64,000 nucleotides of DNA from CAMAVH01 sp964628235 (GCA_964628235.1 CAZVLU010000011.1:15565-79564); one strand, 5' to 3'; shown: positions 1 to 9,276, numbered from the stretch's first letter. Notes: a model not told the origin generated them from the letters alone. Translations and numbers: made by a program.

Positions 1-768
1 GTGCTGCTGTTCTCGACGCACAACGGCGAGCCGCTCGCGATTTTTCCCGACGGCGTGATGCAACGCACTCGCGTCGGCGCCACCAACGGCCTCGGCGCCA
101 AATATCTCTCGCGCCCGGAATCGGAAACCGTCGGCATCCTCGGCTCGGGCTGGCAGGCCGGCACCCAGTTGCGCGCCGTCTGCGCCGTGCGCGACATCAA
201 GACCATCCGCTGCTTCAGCCCGAGCAAGGAGAACCGCGAGACGTTCGCCAAGCTGATGAGCGAGGATCTCGGCATCGAGGTCACGCCGGTCGATCAGCCG
301 GAAGACGCCGTCAAAGGCGCCGACATCGCCATGTGCGCCAGCAATTCGATCGACAACATCTTCTTCTCGCAATGGGTCGAGCCCGGCATGCATCTCAGCG
401 AGATCAAGCGACCGGAAATCGAGACTGCCGCCTTGAAGAAAGCCGGACGCATCGTCATCCACACCAAGGACACGACGCCGCTGCATTTCACCACAAAGGA
501 TCTGCCGATGCCGGAAAAGGTCAAAGGCAAGGGCTGGGCGGAGGCCAAGGACACCCTCGACATCGCCACCCTCCCCACCCTGCCCGAATTGATCGTCGGG
601 CGCGCCAAGGGTCGCGACGACCCCGAGCAGGTCACCGCCTTCCTCAACAACCTCGGCATGGGCTTCCAGTTCGCCGCCGCCGGGTCGGTGCTTTACCGCA
701 AAGCCAAAGAAGCTGGCGCCGGCCATGAGTTGCCGACCGACTGGTTTACCGAAGACGTGCATCCGTAA
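1..768 (+). CDS. Ornithine cyclodeaminase/mu-crystallin family protein, 5' end cut off by the window
   Basis: This is the C-terminal 255 codons of an ornithine cyclodeaminase-family NAD(P)-dependent enzyme. The first codon (GTG) is not a true start: by alignment with the next gene it corresponds to about residue 103, in the stretch leading into FPDGVMQR. The Rossmann nucleotide-binding motif GSGWQAG is complete and follows directly. The end of the protein (LPTDWFTEDVHP) nearly matches the end of its neighbour, so the two are recent paralogues. The family includes ornithine cyclodeaminase, pyrroline-2-carboxylate and ketimine reductases and some amino-acid dehydrogenases; the substrate cannot be chosen from sequence. 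The stop codon is 26 bases before the next ATG, so the two genes probably share a transcript. Confidence 0.9.
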   Translation: MLLFSTHNGEPLAIFPDGVMQRTRVGATNGLGAKYLSRPESETVGILGSGWQAGTQLRAVCAVRDIKTIRCFSPSKENRETFAKLMSEDLGIEVTPVDQPEDAVKGADIAMCASNSIDNIFFSQWVEPGMHLSEIKRPEIETAALKKAGRIVIHTKDTTPLHFTTKDLPMPEKVKGKGWAEAKDTLDIATLPTLPELIVGRAKGRDDPEQVTAFLNNLGMGFQFAAAGSVLYRKAKEAGAGHELPTDWFTEDVHP

Positions 769-794
769 CGCAACAGCCCTTGCCAGAGGCCGAC

Positions 795-1865
795 ATGACG
801 CTGATTCTCTCGAACGATGACGTCCAAAATCTGCTGACCATCGAGGACTGCATCGAAGCGCTCGACGAAGGCTATCGCGAGATCGGCGAAGGCCGCGCCG
901 GCAACCGCACGCGCTCCGACATCGTCACGCCGACCATCCATGAGGGCGGCCTCTATGCGCTGAAATCCATGGACGGCGTGATCCCCAAGCAGAAAGTCGC
1001 CGCCATCCGCATCAATTCCGACATCCTCACCTGGGAAATGCGCGCCGGAAACCGCGTGCGCGTGAAAAAGCCCGCCGCTCCTGGCGAGCGTTACGTCGGC
1101 TTGGTGCTGCTATTCTCGACCGACACGGGCGAGCCGCTGGCGATCTTTCCCGACGGCGTCATGCAGCGCCTGCGCGTCGCCGCCACGTCGGCGCTCGGCG
1201 TCAAACTTTTGGCGCGCAAGAACGCAAAGACTGTCGCCCTGCTCGGCGCCGGCTGGCAAGCCGGCAGCCAGGCTATGGCGGTCTGCGCCGTGCGCGACAT
1301 CAAGGACATCCGCGTCTACAGCCCGACGCCGGCGACCCGCGAAGCCTTCTGCCGCGAGATGGCCAATCAGGTCCCTGCCCGGCTGACGCCGATGAGCAGC
1401 CCCGAGGAGGCCGTGAAGGGTGCCGACATCGTGCTTTGCGCCACCAATTCGCTGGGCAGCGTCTTCAAGGCAGATTGGGTCGAGCCGGGAATGCATCTCG
1501 GCAGCATCAAGCCGGCCGAATTGGAAGCCGCCGCCGTCGCCATGGCCGCTGTCGCCGTGACGCATTACCACGACAACGAGCCGACGATCATCCGCACCCA
1601 TATCGATCCGGCAAAAGCCGACCAGCATGGCGTGCGGCACGAGCCGACCGGAATCGACGAATCCGCCATGCCCACCCTGCCCGACCTCATCCTCGGCCGG
1701 ACCAAGGGGCGCACGGACGACAGCCAGATCACCGCCTTCCTCAATCATGCGGGCCTCGGCTATCAGTTCGCCGTCTGCGGCGCGGCCCTGCTGAAAAAGG
1801 CGCAAGCCGCCAAAGCGGGCAATGAATTACCGACCGAATGGTTCACCGAGGACGTGCATCCCTAG
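795..1865 (+). CDS. Ornithine cyclodeaminase/mu-crystallin family protein, tandem paralogue
   Basis: A full-length (356 aa) cytoplasmic NAD(P)-dependent family member. I chose the ATG at 795 rather than the in-frame TTG at 780 because AGAGG lies at 785-789, a normal distance upstream, and the protein then begins MTLILSNDDV as expected. An N-terminal substrate/dimer domain (about 1-130, with Lys57 in YALKSMDG and Arg126 in QRLRVAAT) is followed by a Rossmann domain with GAGWQAG at 151-157. The sequence is very close to the truncated gene before it, which shows tandem duplication. An amino- or imino-acid oxidoreduction role is likely; true ornithine cyclodeaminase activity is not demonstrated by sequence. 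Confidence 0.92.
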   Translation: MTLILSNDDVQNLLTIEDCIEALDEGYREIGEGRAGNRTRSDIVTPTIHEGGLYALKSMDGVIPKQKVAAIRINSDILTWEMRAGNRVRVKKPAAPGERYVGLVLLFSTDTGEPLAIFPDGVMQRLRVAATSALGVKLLARKNAKTVALLGAGWQAGSQAMAVCAVRDIKDIRVYSPTPATREAFCREMANQVPARLTPMSSPEEAVKGADIVLCATNSLGSVFKADWVEPGMHLGSIKPAELEAAAVAMAAVAVTHYHDNEPTIIRTHIDPAKADQHGVRHEPTGIDESAMPTLPDLILGRTKGRTDDSQITAFLNHAGLGYQFAVCGAALLKKAQAAKAGNELPTEWFTEDVHP

Positions 1866-1880
1866 CGCGTCCGAGCAGCG

Positions 1881-1921
1881 ATAACGAAGGGCGGAACCTC
1901 ACGGTCCCGCCCTTTTGTTAT
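1881..1921. terminator. Shared convergent terminator between the cyclodeaminase pair and nhaA
   Basis: A 12-base arm (1887-1898) pairs with 1903-1914 around a TCAC loop with one mismatch, and ATAAC/GTTAT extends the stem outward. A TTTTGTT tract follows on the + side. It lies 21 bases after the + strand stop and 3 bases after the nhaA stop, so it probably serves both directions. Almost the same hairpin recurs at 3207-3236. Confidence 0.75.
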
Positions 1922-3126
1922 CGGCTTGCCGTCGGCGCTCCCTCGGGCTTGGCAAGCCGCAGCAGCAGCCAGCCGCAAAGGGCTGATAGGAGCGAGCCGG
2001 CCAAGACGCCGATCTTCACCGCGTCGCCCATCTCCGGCATGCCCGGAAAAGCCAAAGCGCCGATGAACAGGCTCATGGTGAAACCGATGCCGCAGAGCAG
2101 AGCGACGCCATAGAGTTGCGTCCAAGTCGCGCCGGCCGGCAGATCGGCAAGGCCGCAGCGGATGACGACCCAAGAGAAGGCGAACACGCCGACTTGTTTG
2201 CCGAGGAACAAACCCATGGCGATGCCGAGCGGCACTGTCCCCAGCATAACCCGCGGATCGGTGCCGATCAGCGCGACGCCGGCGTTGGCGAAGCCGAAGA
2301 TCGGCACGATCAGGAAAGCGACCCAGGGCTGGATGCCGTGCTCCAAGATATGCAGCGGCGACGTGCGGCTCTCGGGCTTGCCGGGCGTGGGCCGCAACGG
2401 GATCGTCAGCGCCAAGGCCACGCCGGCCAAGGTCGCGTGGACGCCAGACTTCAGAACCAGGACCCAGAGCAACAGGCCGAGCAGCAAATAGGGCCACAGC
2501 CGGGTGATGCCGAAGCGGTTCAAAGCGATCAGGGCCGCCAAGGTCAGGCCCGCCAGCGCCAGCATCAGAACGGACAATTCGGCGGTGTAGAAGAGCGCGA
2601 TGATGACCACCGCGCCGAGATCGTCGAGAATCGCCAAGGTCGCCAGGAAAATCTTCAGCGAGGCCGGCACGCGAGGCCCAAGCAACGATAGGATGCCGAG
2701 CGCGAAGGCGATATCGGTCGCCGCCGGAATGGCCCAGCCACGCAGCAAATGCGGCGCATCGAGATTGAAACCGATGTAGATCAGCGCCGGCACGGCCATG
2801 CCGCCGGCGGCAGCGATGCCCGGCAAGGCGCGGCGCGGCCAAGTCTGCAATTGGCCATCGAGCATCTCGCGCTTGATTTCTAGCCCGACCAACATGAAGA
2901 ACAGGGCCATCAGGCCGTCGTTGATCCAATGCAGCAAGGTCATGCCGAAGATCGGCTGTTCGAGTCCGCTAAAATAGACATCCGCAGCCGGCGAATTGGC
3001 GACGATGAGCGCCATAACGGCAGCGGCCATCAGTAAGAGGCCGCCGGACGCTTCATTGTCGAGCAAACGGCGCAAAGCGGACGGGGGCTTCTCTCGGCCG
3101 CGATTTGAGGTCTGATTCATCAACAT
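1918..3126 (-). CDS. nhaA: Na+/H+ antiporter NhaA
   Basis: An inner-membrane antiporter that exchanges cytoplasmic Na+ (or Li+) for external protons in pH and salt homeostasis. The 402-aa length and multiple hydrophobic helices fit NhaA. Family hallmarks are visible: GLEIKREMLDG near 81-91, AATDIAFALG with Asp138, and the paired transport aspartates Asp168-Asp169 in LAILDDLGAV, corresponding to Asp133, Asp163 and Asp164 of the E. coli protein. The start is ambiguous between the ATG at 3126 and an in-frame ATG two codons later. The gene stands alone between converging and co-oriented neighbours and has near-identical hairpins on both sides. It looks like a housekeeping gene among catabolic genes. 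Confidence 0.95.
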   Translation of the reverse strand: MLMNQTSNRGREKPPSALRRLLDNEASGGLLLMAAAVMALIVANSPAADVYFSGLEQPIFGMTLLHWINDGLMALFFMLVGLEIKREMLDGQLQTWPRRALPGIAAAGGMAVPALIYIGFNLDAPHLLRGWAIPAATDIAFALGILSLLGPRVPASLKIFLATLAILDDLGAVVIIALFYTAELSVLMLALAGLTLAALIALNRFGITRLWPYLLLGLLLWVLVLKSGVHATLAGVALALTIPLRPTPGKPESRTSPLHILEHGIQPWVAFLIVPIFGFANAGVALIGTDPRVMLGTVPLGIAMGLFLGKQVGVFAFSWVVIRCGLADLPAGATWTQLYGVALLCGIGFTMSLFIGALAFPGMPEMGDAVKIGVLAGSLLSALCGWLLLRLAKPEGAPTASR

Positions 3127-3206
3127 GCTTTCATGCGAAGAAAAAATTCCAGCAATTTTACAATGCTGTCGCGCTAGCCAATCTAAAAATTTTGCGCGGC
3201 AAAAGC

Positions 3207-3236
3207 AAAGGGCGGGACCTCGCGGTCCCGCCCTTT
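3207..3236 (-). terminator. Rho-independent terminator of the TctA-TctB gene
   Basis: A perfect 13-bp stem (3207-3219 with 3224-3236, loop TCGC) lies 22 bases beyond the stop of the - strand permease gene. Read on the - strand it is followed by a T-rich stretch. On the + strand it is followed by TTTTT, but no + strand gene leads into it. Confidence 0.8.
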
Positions 3237-3258
3237 TTCGTCAAGTCGTCGTCTCGGC

Positions 3259-5346
3259 TTACAGGCTGGGAATGCCCAGGGCCTTGAGCGCCGGGAACCA
3301 CGTGCCCAACAAGGTCTGCGGCCACGGGATGGTCAGCAGTTGGTCGAACACGATATAGACGAACGTCACCACGGAGAGCGCGTAAGGAACGACGATCTTC
3401 CAAGGCTCGTTGTTTTCCAAGCGCATGAACAAGACGACGAAGAGCGGCGCGGTCGGGATCAGACCGATCGTCGCCATCGAGGCCATGAAGCCGACCATCC
3501 ATCCGAAGAAGACCAAGCTGCGCAGAGCGACCATCTTCGGCGGGATATGCGCCGTGTCCGATTCCAGATCCATATGGATCTTCTGCACGAGTTCCTTCGT
3601 TTGGTCGGTTTCCACCGTGGTCATCGCAAGATCAGCCAAACTCTTCGTTTCGGCAGGACGCCGGAAGATCTGGTTGAGCAGACTGACCGAGCAGAAGACC
3701 AAGCCCGCCGAACCGACGATCATCGGCACGATCTTCGCGTCGAAGTTCCAGCGCGAGGCTTCATACAGCATGTAGCCCATGATCGAGAGGAACAGCACGT
3801 AGAAGATGTTCGACAGCTTGAAGGTCGGCGCGCCGAAGTCGGTGAGCATGTTCTTCAGGCCGCCGTGGCTACGGACGTCCTGCAGAACGGGACGGATGAA
3901 GCTCAGGAGGGCCATACCCAACACGACCATCACGACCGGACGTCCGAGCCAATCGAGGCCGTAACGCTCCACCGAGATGAACATGTAGCGCTCGATGATA
4001 TCGCCCAGAACCAGGCCGAGAATCAGCGGCGGGCGCGGCCACTTCAGCTGCTTCATGATCCAGCCGAGATAGCCGAAGAACAGCAGGAAGTAGAGATCGC
4101 CCCACTGGCGCGAGCCTTCGAAGGCGCCGATATAAATGACCGACAGAACCGCCGGGCAGATCAGCGTGTAGCGGAGCGTGGCGAGCTTGGCGAAATAGCC
4201 CGACCACAGGTAGCACATGCCGGCGCCGACGATGTTGGCGATCGCGATCGACCACACCATCGAGTAGGTCACGCTGAGGTTCTTGCCCAGCATGTCCGGG
4301 CCCGGGACGAGGCCGTGGATCAGGAACGCGCCGAGCAGGATGGCCATGCCTGCGCCGCCGGGCACGCCGAACGCCACGGTAGTGACGAGCGAGCCGCCTT
4401 CCTTGGCGTTGTTCGTCGATTCCGAGGCGATGACGCCGCGAACGTCACCCTTGCCGAAGGTCTGGCTGGCGCCGCGCTCTGACTTGAGCGCATGACCGTA
4501 TGCGAGCCAGTCGACGACTGAGCCGCTGATGCCGGGAACAGCACCCAGGCCGGCGCCGATCCAAGAGCAACGGATGATCAACCACCAATGGCGCAAGCAG
4601 TCCTTAATGCCTGCGACCATGCCTGACTTGATGTCGTATTTAGCAGTACCGGCGATCGCCGTTCGAGCGATAGCCAGGTCGCAAAGCTCGGGCAAGGCGA
4701 ACAGGCCGAGGGTCGCGGGAACCAGAGGCAGGCCGTCCCAGAGATAAAGGCTGCCCATCGTCCAGCGAAGCGTGCCGGTCTGCGGGTCGGAGCCGATCAT
4801 GGCGAGCATGATGCCGAAGCAGGCCACCGTCATGCCGCGCAGCGGCGCGGTGCCGGCGAGCACGGCCACCATCGAGATGCCGAACAGCGCCAGAGCGAGC
4901 AGTTCGGGCGAACCGATGAAAAGCATGACCGGGCGCAGCAGCGGAATGCTGACGCCGAGCAGCGCGGCGCCGAACAGGCCGCCGAGCATTGAGGAGAAGT
5001 ACGACGCGCTCAGCGCGCGGCCCGCTTCGCCGTTCTTGGCCATCGGGAAGCCGTCAAGGACGGTTGCCGCAGATGCTGCACCTCCGGGCACGCCGAAGAG
5101 CACAGCAGGAATGGGATCGCCCGTGTTGGTCGCCGCACCAAGGCCGAGCAGAAGCGCGAAGGCCGAGTACGGATCCATGTCGAACGTGAAGGGCAGAAGC
5201 AGCGCGGTACCGGCGACGCCGCCGATACCGGGGATGATGCCGAGCACCAGTCCCATAACCACGCCGAGCGAAAGATACATCATTCGCTCGGGGCTCAAGA
5301 TGATGAACAGCGCGTCTGTCGCTGCTCCAATCATAGATACTTCCAT
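3259..5346 (-). CDS. Fused TctA-TctB permease of a tripartite tricarboxylate transporter
   Basis: A 695-aa inner-membrane protein. Residues 1 to about 500 are the large TctA permease, with GLVLGIIPGIGG and two internal FGVPGG repeats (near 84 and 325) typical of the two-fold repeat in the family. The last 180 or so residues (from about 505) are a four-helix TctB-like small permease, normally a separate protein of about 150 aa. TTT systems use a periplasmic TctC/Bug receptor and an ion gradient to import carboxylates. The nearest receptor gene is at 6793, separated by ubiX. Four other receptors in the window have no permease beside them, so this one may serve several. A second ATG four codons downstream is an alternative start. 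Confidence 0.93.
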   Translation of the reverse strand: MEVSMIGAATDALFIILSPERMMYLSLGVVMGLVLGIIPGIGGVAGTALLLPFTFDMDPYSAFALLLGLGAATNTGDPIPAVLFGVPGGAASAATVLDGFPMAKNGEAGRALSASYFSSMLGGLFGAALLGVSIPLLRPVMLFIGSPELLALALFGISMVAVLAGTAPLRGMTVACFGIMLAMIGSDPQTGTLRWTMGSLYLWDGLPLVPATLGLFALPELCDLAIARTAIAGTAKYDIKSGMVAGIKDCLRHWWLIIRCSWIGAGLGAVPGISGSVVDWLAYGHALKSERGASQTFGKGDVRGVIASESTNNAKEGGSLVTTVAFGVPGGAGMAILLGAFLIHGLVPGPDMLGKNLSVTYSMVWSIAIANIVGAGMCYLWSGYFAKLATLRYTLICPAVLSVIYIGAFEGSRQWGDLYFLLFFGYLGWIMKQLKWPRPPLILGLVLGDIIERYMFISVERYGLDWLGRPVVMVVLGMALLSFIRPVLQDVRSHGGLKNMLTDFGAPTFKLSNIFYVLFLSIMGYMLYEASRWNFDAKIVPMIVGSAGLVFCSVSLLNQIFRRPAETKSLADLAMTTVETDQTKELVQKIHMDLESDTAHIPPKMVALRSLVFFGWMVGFMASMATIGLIPTAPLFVVLFMRLENNEPWKIVVPYALSVVTFVYIVFDQLLTIPWPQTLLGTWFPALKALGIPSL

Positions 5347-5972
5347 CGTCGTATACCCCGACTAGTCTATTTTTACTCGGGCCACGGCAACATGCCGCAC
5401 CCGGTATCCTTCTGCCCCCGCGCCATCGTCTTCACTGCGCCGCTCTCTCAAATGGAGCGGTCGCCGTGCTGCAGCACGACGCGGTCGTTGCGACTGTCTG
5501 GATATGGAGGGAACGGTTGTCTCGCCGAGATCGGGCGAAAACCGCACAACGGAAGCCTGCCGGACCTCGCACGCTGCTCAGGTCGCGACAAATCTCTACT
5601 TCCCCTGCTCCGACCGCTTTCGCCTACATGGCGTCATTGCCGGAACAACCCCCACGAACATCTGGTTCGACCTGACATTCGCTTCTTATTATTGTCGATG
5701 ATACAGCGCCAATCCTTAGACGCTGCACCGCCGAATTAAGCCCGCGATGCTATGGGATGGTCCTGGGGGTGTCAATCAAACAGGCGACAATTTGGCTGCG
5801 AAATGCAGACAATTCGTGATCGCCTATAACAGCCGCAAAGGCTTGGCCTATTGAGCCGATTCGCCCCCACAAGGATTTGCCGTTGTGGTCTTTTGCGCTG
5901 CAAAAGAGCGTTTCGCCGATTGATTCGATAACGAATCGCAACAGATCGCCGGTGCCCGGGAAGCGGACCCCG
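5347..5972. other. Intergenic stretch, possible gene remnant
   Basis: These 626 bases between the permease gene and ubiX hold no convincing gene. An open frame on the - strand at 5753-5950 reads like ordinary protein (GTGDLLRFVIESIGETLFC and onward) but joins ubiX antiframe sequence upstream and has no plausible start. I cannot assign it to a family. The part near 5350-5400 should contain the permease promoter. No tRNA, terminator or repeat was recognised. Confidence 0.35.
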
Positions 5973-6548
5973 TTACGCCTGCGGCGGCGTATCCTTCCAA
6001 CGCGGATACAACCGGTGCTGCACGTCAAAGAGATCGAGCGCCTTGCCGATCGTGTGATTGATGACGTCGTCCAGCGTTTTGGGGCGATGGTAGAACGCCG
6101 GCACCGGCGGCAGCACGAGGGCGCCATATTTGGCGGCGCGCGCCATCAATTCGAGGTGGCCGAGATGCAGCGGCGTCTCGCGCACTAGCAGCACGACGCG
6201 GCGCGCCTCCTTGAGGCAAACGTCGGCGGCGCGGGTCAGCAGATTGTCGTCATAGGAGTTGACGATACCCGACAACGTCTTAATCGAGCAGGGCGCGACG
6301 ATCATGCCATCGGTCTTGAAAGAGCCGCTCGACAGCGACGCGCCGATGTCCTTCTGGTTGTGCACGACATCGGCGAGCGCCTTGACGTCGGACACCGACC
6401 AGTCGGTCTCGTCGAGGATCGTCTGCCCCGCCGACGGAGACATGATGAGATGCGTTTCGACGTCCGGCACGGCCTTGAGCGCCTCAAGGGCGCGAACGCC
6501 GTAAATGGCGCCCGAGGCGCCCGAAATGCCGATGATGATTCTACGCAT
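5973..6548 (-). CDS. ubiX: UbiX-family flavin prenyltransferase
   Basis: Makes prenylated FMN from reduced FMN and dimethylallyl (mono)phosphate, the cofactor that UbiD-type decarboxylases need. The start is set at MRRIIIGISG (ATG at 6548), giving 191 aa, the usual length; a longer frame upstream encodes only low-complexity arginine-rich sequence. The FMN-binding GISGASGAIYG is at 7-17, the conserved SPSAGQTI at 37-44, APCSIKTLSGI at 85-95, RETPLH at 123-128 and AFYHRP near 151-156. No clear ribosome site is visible. Two UbiD genes lie 6 kb and 38 kb away, so the enzyme probably supplies both rather than being coupled to one. It lies between the receptor gene at 6793 and the permease gene, all on the - strand. 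Confidence 0.93.
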   Translation of the reverse strand: MRRIIIGISGASGAIYGVRALEALKAVPDVETHLIMSPSAGQTILDETDWSVSDVKALADVVHNQKDIGASLSSGSFKTDGMIVAPCSIKTLSGIVNSYDDNLLTRAADVCLKEARRVVLLVRETPLHLGHLELMARAAKYGALVLPPVPAFYHRPKTLDDVINHTIGKALDLFDVQHRLYPRWKDTPPQA

Positions 6549-6723
6549 GGGGACTCGAAAGTTGCGAGAGGGAGGTCGCGGCCTCGAACGGCAGCGCCGG
6601 GAACAATCCATATACGACTGGCAGCGCGATCCGGACCCGTGCGGCGGCACATCGTCCGCCTACCATACAAAATTCGCTCGTGAAGTCCACGGCGAGGCGC
6701 GTTCTGGGAGGGGCCAATATGAA

Positions 6724-6749
6724 AAAGGGCGTCCCGAAGGACGCCCTTT
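6724..6749 (-). terminator. Terminator of the Bug receptor gene at 6793
   Basis: AAAGGGCGTC pairs with GACGCCCTTT around CCGAAG. On the - strand the stem is followed by a five-T tract, 43 bases after the receptor stop. It should separate this transcript from ubiX. Confidence 0.8.
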
Positions 6750-6792
6750 CATCAAGATCAGGGTCGCCGGCCCTTGGGGCCAGCGGCGAAGA

Positions 6793-7860
6793 TTACTTCT
6801 TCTCCTGAACGACGTTGTCGCGCTTGCTCGAAGCCTCGCCGGCCTCTTTCAGGACATCCTTGGGCATCGCGGCGACCTTGTTGACGATCCGCTCGACAGT
6901 GTCGCCCGAGACGAGTTCGATTTCGAGCTTCGCCTTATCAGCCTCGGCAATGAACTCCGGGTCCTTCATCATCGCGGCGAAGGCATCGCGCAGCGCCTTC
7001 ACACGATCGGCCGGCACGGCCGGCGGGGCGACATACGGACGGCCCATGGGCTGGCCGGAGAACACGACTTCGAGAATCTGGCGCTGGCGATCGTTTTTCG
7101 CGAGATCGAGGATCAGCGGGACGTTCGGCAGGTCCGGATGCTTTTCGAGGGCGAATTGCACGGTGACGTCGAGCTTCTTCTCGGCGAGCCACTGCGGGCG
7201 CGTCGACTTGACCGACGACCACGACCAGCCGCAACGGCCTTCGACTTCGCCGCGCTCGATGGCGAGGTTGACGTCGTTGCCGCCCGGATAGCCGGTGATG
7301 AGCTTCAGCTTGGCTCCGAGCACGTTGTTCATGGTCAGCGGGAAATTGTCGGTGTCGGCGCCGGGGCCGGTGCCGCCGACGACATGCGGCTTGGTCAGCA
7401 AGTCTTCGACGGTCTTGACGCCAGCGGTGTGCCAGAAGCCGCAAATGCTGACTTCATTGTTCATGCTGCCGATCCAGGTGAACTTGGTCGGATCGAACTT
7501 CGCCTGGGGATTGTCGAACAGCGGCTCGAAGGCGGCGGCGCGCGCCACTGTGCCGAAGGTCGTGCCGTCTTTGGGCAACGTGTTCGCAAGCGCGTTGGCA
7601 AGCAGCAAGCTGCCGGCGCCCGGCATGTTGCGCGGGGTCATGCTGGGGTTGCCGGGCAGGTGCTTGCCCATGTGGCGCACGAGCACGCGGGCGTAGGTGT
7701 CGTAGCCGCCGCCCGTGCTGTAACCGATAAAAACGTCGACGTTCTTGCCCTTGTAGAAAGACGCGACGTCTTGAGCGAGCGCCATGGAAACCGGGGCCGC
7801 AGCGCAGAAGCCGGCGGCGACAGCAGTCAGAGCCAGACGGTTAAGTCCTGACATCTTCAT
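6793..7860 (-). CDS. Tripartite tricarboxylate transporter receptor (TctC/Bug family)
   Basis: A 355-aa periplasmic solute receptor. The N-terminal signal peptide (basic start, hydrophobic 8-28) probably ends at SMALA after residue 29. The mature protein begins with FYKGKNVDVFIGYSTGGGYD, the first-strand and ligand-loop region of Bug proteins, then RNMPGAGS and GGNDVNLAIERGEVEGR. AAGGAG lies nine bases before the ATG at 7860. It belongs to the longer subfamily with HMGKHLPGNP, as does the receptor at 17491. It is divergent from the LysR gene at 8328 and near the TctAB permease. The ligand is unknown; in this family it is usually a small carboxylate. Confidence 0.93.
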   Translation of the reverse strand: MKMSGLNRLALTAVAAGFCAAAPVSMALAQDVASFYKGKNVDVFIGYSTGGGYDTYARVLVRHMGKHLPGNPSMTPRNMPGAGSLLLANALANTLPKDGTTFGTVARAAAFEPLFDNPQAKFDPTKFTWIGSMNNEVSICGFWHTAGVKTVEDLLTKPHVVGGTGPGADTDNFPLTMNNVLGAKLKLITGYPGGNDVNLAIERGEVEGRCGWSWSSVKSTRPQWLAEKKLDVTVQFALEKHPDLPNVPLILDLAKNDRQRQILEVVFSGQPMGRPYVAPPAVPADRVKALRDAFAAMMKDPEFIAEADKAKLEIELVSGDTVERIVNKVAAMPKDVLKEAGEASSKRDNVVQEKK

Positions 7861-8327
7861 GTGAGATTACTCCTTCTTATGTAAGGCCTGCGATGCGGCG
7901 CTCGTGTGAGCGGCGCGGCGCATTCGGTGAACGACTTCGCGTGGCGACGGAAAATCCCGGAATCCCTGCGATTCGTATGACGGGTTTCTTGTGACGGGTT
8001 TCTTGGGCCGGGCGCGATGCGTTTTTATTAATCCGTCGCCGACGTCGATTTGCGCAGAGACTAATTCCTGCCTATGGCGGGATCAAGACGAAATCATGTT
8101 ATTTCTAAGGGAATTCGGGGCCAGATAAAGCCTGCGAATGCTGGATATTTTTCATGCCTTCAAGTGCGAGGAATTCGCAATATCGCCTCCCGTTATTGCC
8201 TGCAATCAAACCAGAATGCTGCGCCGCACAAGTTATAGGCAGAGGCAAACGACTGCCGCTGTGCGCAGGATGCGTCCTGCTCTATATTTTTTGACAATCG
8301 AAGGCTGGCAATAGGAAAGCGCTGCGG
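7861..8327. promoter_or_regulatory. Divergent control region between the Bug receptor and lysR
   Basis: These 467 bases contain no gene and should hold both promoters. Visible elements are a perfect 14-base tandem repeat (TGACGGGTTTCTTG at 7978-7991 and 7992-8005) and a small dyad TGCGA-N5-TCGCA at 8165-8179. LysR-type regulators usually bind dyads in such shared regions, so both are candidate sites; this is inference. Confidence 0.45.
7978..8005. repeat. Perfect 14-bp tandem direct repeat in the control region
   Basis: TGACGGGTTTCTTG occurs twice head to tail with no gap, about 120 bases before the receptor start and 320 bases before lysR. It may be a binding site or a chance duplication. 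Confidence 0.6.
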
Positions 8328-9245
8328 ATGGATCGCCTCAAAACGATGGAGACCTTCGTCAGCATCGTGAAGACGGGCAACCTGTCGGAGACGGCCCGCC
8401 AGCTTTCCGTGTCGCGCGCCATCGTCAGCCGGCATTTGCAGCAGCTCGAAGAGCATCTCGGCGCCCGCCTGTTCAACCGCACGACGCGGCAGATCGCGCT
8501 AACAGACATCGGCGAGCGCTACTATGCCTTCTGCAGCAAGATCCTCAGCGAGATCGAGGATGAAGAGATGGCCGTCTCGCGCCAGCAAACCCAGCCCAAA
8601 GGCATGCTGCGTCTGCTCGCCTCCCCGTCCTTCGGCAACATGCAGCTCGGTCCCATCGTCGCCGACTTCCTGGCCGCCTACCCGACCATCCAGGTCTCGA
8701 TGGAGCTCACCTCTTACGAAGTTCCCGATCTCGACAAAAAGACCTTCGATCTCGCGGTGCATCTGTCGGACACGTCGCCCGATACGCCGCTCGTCGGGCG
8801 CAAGGTCGGCGAAATCCGTTGGCTGCTCTGCGCCTCGCCGAAATATCTCGAGAAATTCGGCGCTCCCGAGGCGCTCGATGACCTCGCGAAGCACAACTGC
8901 CTGCTCATGCGCACCACCAGCCGCAAGCCGGTCTGGACCTTCAAACGCGGCAGCCAATCGGCCAGCGTCAAGATCGCCGGATCGCTTGCCACCAACAGCG
9001 TGATGGGCACGCGCGCCGCCGTGCTTAAAGGCCTCGGTATTTCCATCCTGCCGATGTACGCGCTGAACGACGCGCTGGCGGACGGCTCGATCGTCGAACT
9101 GCTGCCTCAGTACCGCCTGCAGGGCCGCTCGGTCTACGTGCTCTACCGCTTCAATCGTTACGTGCCGAACAAAGTGCGCGTGTTCATCGATTTCCTCGCC
9201 GCGCGCCTGGCCGCCGGCGACCAACCGGACCGTATCGCCGTTTAA
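8328..9245 (+). CDS. LysR-type transcriptional regulator
   Basis: A 305-aa DNA-binding regulator. The N-terminal winged helix-turn-helix spans about 1-60, with the recognition segment SETARQLSVSRAIVSRHLQQL and ARLFNR after it. The rest is a periplasmic-binding-like co-inducer domain (about 90-295, starting GMLRLLASPSFG). It resembles the CrgA/AaeR-like branch whose members begin MDRLKTMETFV. Transcribed away from the Bug receptor at 6793, it is the likely regulator of that gene and perhaps of the Rieske operon downstream. An ATG at 8328 without a strong ribosome site was chosen because the protein start matches the family. Confidence 0.92.
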   Translation: MDRLKTMETFVSIVKTGNLSETARQLSVSRAIVSRHLQQLEEHLGARLFNRTTRQIALTDIGERYYAFCSKILSEIEDEEMAVSRQQTQPKGMLRLLASPSFGNMQLGPIVADFLAAYPTIQVSMELTSYEVPDLDKKTFDLAVHLSDTSPDTPLVGRKVGEIRWLLCASPKYLEKFGAPEALDDLAKHNCLLMRTTSRKPVWTFKRGSQSASVKIAGSLATNSVMGTRAAVLKGLGISILPMYALNDALADGSIVELLPQYRLQGRSVYVLYRFNRYVPNKVRVFIDFLAARLAAGDQPDRIAV

Positions 9246-9276
9246 CGCCAAGCTGATGCCGCCAACCGATCGATAG

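Noticed and set aside
5753..5950. A gene on the - strand between ubiX and the permease
   Set aside because: The reading frame looks protein-like for about 65 codons but has no credible start or known relative, so I list the region only as a possible remnant.
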